Shown here in pieces: positions 57,066 to 64,000 of a stretch of 64,000 nucleotides of DNA (position 1 is its first letter; each line of letters begins with the position of its first letter). This DNA is from Rhabdornis inornatus (taxonomy: Eukaryota > Chordata > Aves > Passeriformes > Rhabdornithidae). The translations under genes and the position numbers were made by a program. The stretch spans positions 806,001-870,000 of the forward strand of contig VWZS01004380.1 in NCBI GenBank assembly GCA_013397075.1, read 5' to 3'. The notes under the pieces were generated by a model. That model searched no databases. It was given only the letters and a program-made list of their open reading frames with translations, and was not told the origin of the DNA.

Positions 57066-58837
57066 ACTTGTATTCTTCCTCTGGTGGTTTATTTTTAAGT
57101 GCAGCGCTGCAGATTATGAGAGTCCAAATGGCATTTCCTGGGGATTAGCAGGAGCAGGAACATACAGGTACCCATCTCTCATTGAGGCAGCAGAGGCTGT
57201 AAAGCACCAACCAGCCAATGCACACCTCCCTTGCAGCCAGAGCCCTGTGCTGGCACAGGATGCCACAGTGTGCATGGCATTTCTGTCCAAACCTGTGGAA
57301 TTCTTCAGATGGGGGAGATGGTCCATGGAAGAGAAATGCACTCTGCTAACCTGGAGCAAAGCAGATCAGCAGGAAAGCATCCGATTTAGAAAAGGAGCAG
57401 CTCAAGGGGAGTGACAGCCAGCCCAGCCCAGGACAGCCTGCAGTGAGTGACAAGGGCCTCTGGGATGGTCTGGGCTCCATCCTTGGCTGCCCCAAGCCAG
57501 CTGAGGACAGGCCATGGTCCTGCTCATTCAGTCCTTTCCAGGCTGTTGTGCAGGTCCTCATTCATGCATCTCACAAGGCACAGCGGTGACCTGCACGTGT
57601 CATGTCAGCTTTCTGGAAATAAAAATATTTCTCAGTGTCAACTGGCCAGTGTAAAGCCAGGTAGAGAGAGCCTGGCTACTGATTTAGGAGCAAAATCAAG
57701 TCTTCAGGATATTCAGTTTGGAAACAGCTCTGGCAAAACACTAAACAAACTCAAGAAATTATCCTGAAGGGAAACTGTTTTGAATTTTATTGTACAAGTG
57801 CATTATTTGGTGGAACACTGAGTTTTTTCTCAAGTATTAGTTCACCATTCTGTGGAGATGCAGAAATAAGCCTCAGGCTTTCACATAAGCAGGTTAGTTA
57901 AGGGAGAGACCAGAATGTGATCCTGTCTCCAGTAGTGACCTACAGCATATGTTTAAGAAAAGAGGATTATCAGCCACACATAAGTGGCAAGGTGGCCCCA
58001 GCAGGGTCCACAGCCCCTAGCTCTGCAGCTCAGGGCTTCCCAGAGGGAGGGGTTGTGCTTGTCTTCAGCAACCCATATATTTCCCTCATACATCTCTCAT
58101 GTTGTTTTGGATCCATTTAAACTTCTAGTACACAGTGGGCTGCCTGATTCAGTCACAAGCAGCAAGAAAAATTTCTTCCTTCAGCTTCATTCCTGTCCCC
58201 TACAATGGACACCTTTGCTGCTTGTAGCAGGACAGGCAGTGAGAATCATCTCTCAGCCACCTTCTCCAGGTCAAAGAGAGAAACAGGCTCTGTCCTAGAG
58301 CACATGAATAATCTCTTTCCAGCTGAGCACCTTGGATCTCTGTAACTGTTCCATGTGCAGAAACACTGCTGTACCTTTCACCCTTCCTTCTTGCCCTTCT
58401 TCAACCCATTACCGCATCAACTATAGCCTTTTTGGTGGTGGCAGGGAGAGAAGAGACCAGAACAGTCCACAAAATGCAAGCAGTAGGCCTGCCAACACCC
58501 CAGAAAAAATAATTTTAAAAATCTCCATTTCATTCACTTTTCCTGTCCTAATCTTTACAATGATATTTGGCCTAAGTAAATTGTAGGAAAAAATTCTGTA
58601 AGAGATGCATCACTGGCAGCAGCATGGCATGGTAAGGATGCAGAAACATAAGCAGTCATGAAGCCCAGCCCCTTCAACAACTCAATATACCCAGATGTAT
58701 TCAAATATACTCAGGGATCTGTCTAAAAGTCCTAAACAATAATTCCAGTAGAATTGCCAATAGCCCGCAATAGCATTTCTGAGGAGGATGAGTGAGTTTT
58801 TCTGAATCCTTATGCCATGCTTAGGCACACAGCCTGC
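57066..58837. other. intergenic; nothing recognised
   Basis: Both strands lack exon-like similarity. The convergent neighbour expected from mammalian synteny (TRMU) is not visible. Confidence 0.55.
58832..58837. repeat. 5' target-site duplication of the LTR
   Basis: GCCTGC directly precedes the TG that starts the LTR. It pairs with GCCCGC after the terminal CA at 59603-59608 (5 of 6 identical). Confidence 0.65.
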
Positions 58838-59102
58838 TGTTGTGGTTTGTTGTTTTATTGTTAAAGTTGTGTTGTTCTGCTTTTTGTAATGGTTTATCCC
58901 TCAGTTGTTCCCCCTGGTTTTCGGTTGTAATGGTTTGTTCCCTTCCCGCCTTTACCTCTGTCCGTCAGCCCTGCACCCAGCCCACTCTTTGGAAAGGTCC
59001 CTGTCTGTCTCCCCAGTCCCCTCCCAAGACTGTGTCAATCCTCCCTGGCTCCTCCCCTTCTTCCCGAATGTTCTGTGTCATTTGTCCCGTCCCCTGTACT
59101 CG

Positions 59103-59181
59103 ATTGGTTCTGTTGTATTCTCTCCGCCCCGGTTCTACCCGATTGGTGGTTGTTATACGCCCCCCCGGTTGCTGCTATTGG
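59103..59181 (+). promoter_or_regulatory. three inverted CCAAT boxes of the LTR U3
   Basis: ATTGG occurs at 59103-59107, 59142-59146 and 59177-59181, about 35-39 bp apart, upstream of the TATA-like box. They are candidate NF-Y sites. Confidence 0.6.
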
Positions 59182-59216
59182 TCCCTGTATTGTACCCTCC
59201 CAGTGGGCAGCACCCA

Positions 59217-59224
59217 TATTTAAG
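59217..59224 (+). promoter_or_regulatory. LTR TATA-like box
   Basis: TATTTAAG lies 36 bp after the last ATTGG and 75 bp before the LTR AATAAA, the compact order expected in an LTR. A start site about 59245 is inferred. Confidence 0.6.
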
Positions 59225-59298
59225 TTGCTGCGCGTCCTTTCTCCCTGCCTTTTGGTGGTTCCTCTCCCCGATCCGGGAGCTGTACCTCGATCCTCTCC

Positions 59299-59304
59299 AA
59301 TAAA
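59299..59304 (+). terminator. LTR poly(A) signal AATAAA
   Basis: Consensus hexamer in the R region, with GT-rich GAAAGGTCTCCGTCTGG just downstream. Confidence 0.65.
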
Positions 59305-59450
59305 CCCTTCCCTGGATCTACCGAAAGGTCTCCGTCTGGCTCTTTATCCTCCACCGGACCGGCTGCTGTCTAGTAGCTGACGCTACACACCCTTACTCAG
59401 ATTCTCCCGGAGATATCTGGGAAGGGCCACTCGTGGCACAGACCCGCCCG

Positions 59451-59487
59451 GAGCTAGCCGGGGTGTCCAGCCGGACGGGCCGTGTCA
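59451..59487 (+). repeat. U5 tail, copy 1
   Basis: GAGCTAGCCGGG, then GTGTCCAGCCGGACGGGCCG and TGTCA. The same tail recurs at 59553-59602 after the tRNA copy. The first 12 nt are identical to the 5' end of tRNA-Lys in antisense. Confidence 0.92.
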
Positions 59488-59489
59488 TT

Positions 59490-59507
59490 TGGCGCCCAAC
59501 GTGGGGC
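59490..59507 (+). other. primer-binding site for tRNA-Lys (18 nt)
   Basis: TGGCGCCCAACGTGGGGC, complementary to the 3' end of tRNA-Lys including its CCA, lies 2 nt after the first LTR CA. This is the Lys1,2-type primer site of many class II retroviruses. Confidence 0.9.
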
Positions 59508-59565
59508 TCGAACCTACGACCCTGAGATCAAGAGTCTCATGCTCTACCAACTGAGCTAGCCGGGC
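59493..59565 (-). tRNA. full-length tRNA-Lys(CUU)-like sequence inside the LTR (probably not a cellular tRNA gene)
   Basis: On the minus strand these 73 nt fold as a complete cloverleaf. The acceptor stem is GCCCGGC/GTTGGGC, the D-arm A-box TAGCTCAGTTGG, the anticodon loop CTCTTGA (anticodon CUU at 59530-59532) and the T-loop/B-box GGTTCGAGCC. Oddities are an A-C mismatch in the T stem (A51), G instead of A at position 37, and a genomically encoded CCA (59490-59492). There is no T-run terminator after the 3' end. These argue for a reverse-transcribed primer tRNA rather than a gene, although a tRNA predictor would probably call it. Confidence 0.85.
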
Positions 59566-59602
59566 TGTCCAGCTGGAGTGGACAGTTGGACGGGCCGTGT
59601 CA
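59553..59602 (+). repeat. U5 tail, copy 2 (13-nt insertion)
   Basis: Its first 12 nt, GAGCTAGCCGGG, are also the end of the antisense tRNA. It then runs through TGTCCAGCTGGA and TTGGACGGGCCGTGTCA. Relative to copy 1 it carries 13 extra nt, an imperfect duplication around CAGCTGGA/CAGTTGGA. Confidence 0.92.
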
Positions 59603-59608
59603 GCCCGC
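59603..59608. repeat. 3' target-site duplication of the LTR
   Basis: GCCCGC, matching GCCTGC at 58832-58837 except for one transition. Confidence 0.65.
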
Positions 59609-59929
59609 TCAGCTGCAGAGGATGCTCCTGCCAAGGTCTGGGGGATCACAGAAAGGAGGTCCCCAGCAGCCCTGGTGAGACAACAGCACCATCACACCAA
59701 CACCACCTGCAGCACCAGGAGCAGTTGGCATTTGGGCCTCACAACCTCTCCTGCAGAGGGTCTGCCCTGCCTTTATTCTCCTGTTTGCACAAGTGCAACT
59801 CACTTCTCCCTAAAAGAAGCAATTTGTACTGAACTAATTTTCCATTTTAGTCTATTAATTTTTGGATCCATCCTCCAGTTTCTCATGCTCGTTTTGGATT
59901 TTAGTGCTGCCCATGAGGATGCCTGGAGG

Positions 59930-60290
59930 CAGCATCTGCAACCTTTACAAGCTACCTTTTATTTCTTCATTCAAACCATGAATGAAAATATCAAATAAAA
60001 CTAAGCCCAAGAGGGCTTTTATGGCACTTCTCGACAAGCAAGTTTTGCACCTACCTCATATCGATTAACGTCAGCTGCACTGACAGTGTTTTGTGTATGA
60101 GAATAGAGTGTGGGGCAGTATCAAACCATTTACTGAAGACATGTTCCATCTGCTGCTGCTATTCCTTTATCCACCGTGCCAGGCAGTGTATTAGAGAAAA
60201 TTAGATTAATCTGAAGTGTGTGTGGCAAACAGACCCTGTTAATTCATTATTGTTTTCTAAATACTTCAAAGCATTTGTAAGTGCCCCCAG
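59930..60290 (-). mobile_element. ancient L3/CR1-like LINE fragment, reverse-transcriptase region (antisense to CELSR1)
   Basis: The complement of 60098-60140 reads VFSKWFDTAPHSIL, matching the LINE RT signature D-F-x-K-A-F-D-T-V-P-H-x-I-L with substitutions (AFD is WFD here). Flanking pieces such as AAAATATCAAATAAAACT and the region around 60180-60280 (TTAGAGAAAATTAGATTAAT) resemble reverse-complemented L3/CR1 consensus. The copy is old and decayed, with uncertain borders. Confidence 0.65.
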
Positions 60291-63200
60291 GAGCCCTCCA
60301 GAGCTCTGTACTGTTCTGGTGTGTCCCATTCTGTCTTGGTCAGACATCTGCTGCTGCCATCCCTCTGCTCAAAGATACTTCTGAATAGAGTATCCACTCC
60401 TTCAAACTCAAATTTTGCATAGTCTGAACATCCTGTCTATTTGAAGGGAGGCCCAGACTGATTTCCCTGTGGACTGATGCTTCATGGAGGTGCTATGAAA
60501 GCCCAGCCTCTGCACTGGGTCAGGAGACACTGAGAGGTGGAGCAGAGCTGAGACACCTCTCAGTTAGGGACAGAACTGTGCTTAAGGTGAGAGGTGCCCT
60601 GTCTCTCTGACAGCTGCCACCTGTCCCAGGGCCATCCTCAGCCAAAACGTGGGGCTGCCCTGCCCAGCATGCCCTGACTTCTGGAGCCCCTCCTGAGCTC
60701 CACAAAACCATCATTCTACATGAGATGCACCCAGGAAATAGAAATGAGCTCACAGGTCCAGCTTTCCAGGTGCTGCCACTCTTTCATTAAAATAGTTGTA
60801 GTCCAACCAGCTGGGTGGTTTACTGTTACAGGTTGGAGCTTGTCCTCTCTAGAGATGTAACACTTTGCAAAACCACCAACCCCTTGGGCTAGTGTGTAGG
60901 AAAACCTCTTACTTTTGGTCATTTGATGGAAGCTCTTCAGAAGTTCATCTTGAATGATCTTGTTTGCATGTTCAGCTTGTGTTGTGCTTTCCAAGTGGAG
61001 AACATAGAGTTGGGTCTGATGTTTTTGTTAGATATTCATACACTCAAGGAAGCAGTGAGCATGGGAAGTCCTGTGTATGCATAAACAGGCCAGCTGAAGC
61101 AGAGGGTCCTTCTGAATGATCCATTCCCTTCAGGTTAGGAATATCCCACTGAATCCCATACAAAGCAGCTGCTGCTGTGTTTGGGAGCCAGCAAAGTGAG
61201 TAAGTTCCCAGGGGAAACAGTAAATTGGGCATTGATTTTGAGAAAAATCAATATCTTTTATTAGGTGTTTATTTCCTGAATAAAACAAACAGAAACCTAG
61301 AATGGTTAACTCCTTCACTTACAGATGCACAGGTTTCAGGGATGGAAAGGATCAGGGAAAAGCCCAGCTGGCTTAGGAGCTTTAGGAGTTAGGGTTCCTA
61401 CTGCTGGCACAAAATGGCCAAAGGAATGGGAGTAAGCAGGTGGTCAGGAGGGACCGAGCTGCCATCAAAGCACTCCTGACACACAGCTTTCTCCACCGGG
61501 ATGTCCAAGTAAAAACACTTTCCTGGCTAATCTTATCTAGGTTATGCCAAGCACAACCCAAAAACAACTTGTGTATTTTCTTTCTTGCTCACTCAGTGAC
61601 AGAGCAGGTCCTCCAGCACCTGTCTGCATCACTTCCCTGTGGGCAGATCCGTGACAGGGACAGTGCCATCGCAGCTGAGGTAAACCCAAAGGGGCTTCTG
61701 TCAAGGCTGTTCCTTTGCTGGAGCAGAGCAGCAACAAAGCACTCCTGTTTCTTTCACAGTGTTTAGTTTGCCTCTGTGGAGATACACAGACACACCATGC
61801 ATCCCTTGGGATTTTCTGCAAGCTCCATCTGTGTTAAACATGCCTCCTAGGAGGTTTAACATGAGAGCTGCAAGCCTGGCCTCCGCTGGGCTGGCTTCTC
61901 ATGGCAGGTGCTCAGCAGCATTAGCTACAGGAAGTCCGCTGTAATTAAAGAGCTGGACAGTTGTGACAAGAAGCACCAGAGCAGAGCTGCCTGCTCTAAT
62001 TCCCTGGATCAATCTATTCTGCTTAGACAGTATCTACATGTTTCTCCTGATCCATCAGTGATGCTCTCCTCTGGCCTCAGAAAGGCAGCTTGCAGGGAGC
62101 CGCCTTAAAATTCATCAGTCTCAGCTCTCCTCTCAGTATTGAATTCACCTGCTTGCTCTGGACTTCAAGTACCACTGTTGCATTGCAGTGCAGAGGAAGA
62201 CACACCACAAGAGGACAGTCTCTGCTCCATGAAAAGGTTGTGTCTTAAATAAGGATCAACACCTGGCTACTAATCAGTTCACAGATTCTTCTTGTGCCAT
62301 CTCCTTCACCCTAAAAGGTAGGTATAAAACTAACTCAGTGTAACAGCCTTGTATCACGAAACACCTTTAATATTTAAACCCAATGTAGATTATTCTGATT
62401 TATTTCTAAAGGCGTTACTATATGAAAAAATACTAATAGTACATAAAGTGATTTTCAATTTAAAAGTCATACCTGAAAGCTTTCAAACTTGTAATAGATT
62501 GATCAAACAGTTTTGCTACATATAGCAAATTTGCTAACAGCCATGGAGCTGTTGGTGTGACATGGCCTATAGAGTCCTTTGTGTACTCTCAGAGAGGGAG
62601 ATAAAAATGTGTGAAGAGTAGTTAAGTAACTAGATTAAAATAAAAACTACCTTTAATCCAGCACCAATCTGAAATCTACCAGATGCTGCATGGCTAGTTA
62701 TCCTATTTTTGCATACTAGTCCATTTTATGTTTACAATCCATCCTTCTTTGATGTTTATAGTTTCATACGAAGCCTCATCCATTGTAATGAGACCATACC
62801 AGATCAGCTGAGTTTGCTTTGCCACCAGGCAGCAGCTGCAGCAGGGCTGGAGATGCAGCCTTTGAGATGGACAGGTTTCCAAAGAGATCTGTGTTACCCT
62901 TTTGTAGATGCAAATTTCACTGAAGTCCTTCAAATGAGAGAAGAAATGTTCCATCTCTGGTTTTCATTCAGTCTCTCCTGTGTTGCCCTGAGAAGTGGGC
63001 ACAGTCCAGGATTTTCCTGCTGTGCTTGTGCTCATCAGCCCTGGAGAACACAGCAGACTGGGAGGCAGACAGAGGCAATCTCTACAATACCTGCCACAGG
63101 GAAGAGGAGCACATGGCACATCTTCCCTGCTCCCAAGGACATGGCTGAACTTCCTGTCTCTGCTCTGGTCAAATTTCATTGAAATAAAAAGAGAACTGGA

Positions 63201-64000
63201 TGCACAGAGGGATGAAACAGCTGGCTCCCATGAAGTCAGTGCTACATACATCTTGAGTCTCTTTCCTCCCCAGGGGCATTCTTGGAGAAAAGGCAGAATT
63301 CACCATTTGTCTAGGAGTCCAACTTGAAGGTTTTTTATACACCCCAGATGTCCCATCTGCCAGCCAGACCTGCCACCAACACTGCTGGCAGACTACATCC
63401 AGTGATGCCTTGGGTTTTAGCTTTTACATTTTCCAGATTCTCTGCTGCTTAGTGTGTAACTCTGAAACTTCACATTAGGTGTTAGTAAGTTCTCTTCACA
63501 GTGTAGTTAGACAAAACAATCCCTTCCCAGCTAGAGAATCAAGGACACCAGTACTCAAAAAGCATAATCAACGCAAGGGAAAGGGGGCAAGCCAGGGGGC
63601 TGAGACTTCATAGCCTGGGGCTGTGCTTGGATAATTTACCCCAATATGTAGATGAACCAAAACTTATTAAAGCATCAAAACTCGTGACTGGGATCCATCT
63701 TGGATTTGATCTGGGTGTAGCCCCAGCTGGGCTCTTGCACTGCCCTAGGTGCATCCTTTCAACAAATACCTACTTTACTCCTTTTGCTCTGTCCAGTCTC
63801 TGTTCCAGGTCAGCCTTTCCAGGCATCACCAGCTCATGCAACCCCAGGGACACAAACCCAGGAGCCCTGCAGGAATGCAAAGCACCAGAGGAATTTCAGA
63901 GTCCCCCCACAGCACTTCTGGAGAAATCCAGGACAGAGTAGTCAGGTCACTTTTCTCTTGATGTATCTTCTTACTGGAAGTAGGTCTGCTGCTTTTCAAC
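60291..64000. other. intergenic; nothing recognised
   Basis: Read on both strands for exons, tRNA-like folds and repeat termini, this stretch shows none I can support. The open frame at 62709-63182 (157 codons) has no recognisable domain and odd composition. Confidence 0.5.

Larger units (their letters stand above)
58838..59602 (+). mobile_element. endogenous retrovirus LTR (ERVK-like, lysine primer) with internal tRNA copy; no internal genes
   Basis: It starts TGTTGTGGTTTG and ends CGTGTCA. U3 has three inverted CCAAT boxes (ATTGG at 59103, 59142, 59177) and a TATA-like TATTTAAG at 59217. A poly(A) signal AATAAA lies at 59299, so R is roughly 59245-59320. The first LTR end is CA at 59486-59487. 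It is followed by TT and an 18-nt tRNA-Lys primer-binding site (59490-59507), which continues as a complement of the whole tRNA. A second copy of the U5 tail (59553-59602) follows and ends in CA next to the target duplication. A 6-bp duplication and lysine PBS fit class II/ERVK elements. gag, pol and env are absent. Confidence 0.85.

Noticed and set aside
58840..59303. Plus-strand open frames of 127-132 codons
   Set aside because: They are chance frames through U3/R of the LTR, not genes; Pro/Ser-rich composition follows the CT-rich sequence.
62709..63182. 157-codon plus-strand frame
   Set aside because: No family resemblance, no poly(A) or splice support, and no start context. It is probably chance.
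61000..64000. Possible 3' exons of TRMU, the expected convergent neighbour
   Set aside because: I looked for the C-terminal TRMU residues on the minus strand and found no match. The gene may lie beyond 64000.
1..64000. CRISPR arrays, phage genes, operons or other prokaryotic systems
   Set aside because: The window is a spliced vertebrate gene with bird-type retroposons. The only spaced direct-repeat array is a head-to-tail minisatellite without spacers.

Overview
The window is vertebrate, almost certainly bird, genomic DNA. It has small GT-AG-spliced exons separated by kilobase introns, CR1 retroposon tails whose 3' ends read like GATTCTGTGATT, and an avian-type LTR with a lysine-tRNA primer site. 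I see no prokaryotic genes, operons, CRISPR arrays or plasmid features. The only gene I can support is the 3' half of CELSR1 (cadherin EGF LAG seven-pass G-type receptor 1, the vertebrate Flamingo/Starry night), on the + strand.

Layout: 1-8534 is the 3' part of a long intron. From 8535 to 53576, 29 coding exons join in frame through consistent phases and GT-AG sites into 1502 residues ending at TAA 53574-53576. In order they encode the end of laminin-G domain 1, an EGF repeat, laminin-G 2, two more EGF repeats, laminin-type EGF repeats, a hormone-receptor (HRM) domain, the GAIN domain with its GPS, seven transmembrane helices and a roughly 335-residue cytoplasmic tail. The 5' exons (nine cadherin repeats, first EGF repeats, start of laminin-G 1) lie outside the window. 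The 3' UTR runs from 53577 to about 57065, with a consensus AATAAA at 57043.

The introns hold a 28-30 bp minisatellite touching a splice donor (21290-21683), three CR1 copies and one older CR1/L3-like copy, and several short perfect palindromes and duplications. One of these is a 25-bp perfect hairpin at 40977-41034.

Downstream of the gene, 57066-64000 is intergenic. It contains an old antisense L3/CR1-like reverse-transcriptase fossil (59930-60290) and the most interesting object of the window: a compact retroviral LTR (58838-59602) flanked by a near-perfect 6-bp target duplication. Its primer-binding site is extended into an antisense copy of an entire 73-nt tRNA-Lys(CUU), followed by a second copy of the LTR 3' tail. 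No neighbouring protein gene (TRMU would be expected by synteny) could be recognised in the last 7 kb.

How it works together: CELSR1 is a core planar cell polarity adhesion GPCR. The ectodomain modules seen here precede an autoproteolysis-type GAIN/GPS domain and a 7TM bundle; the acidic-serine tail is intracellular. The mobile elements are passengers, in introns or downstream.
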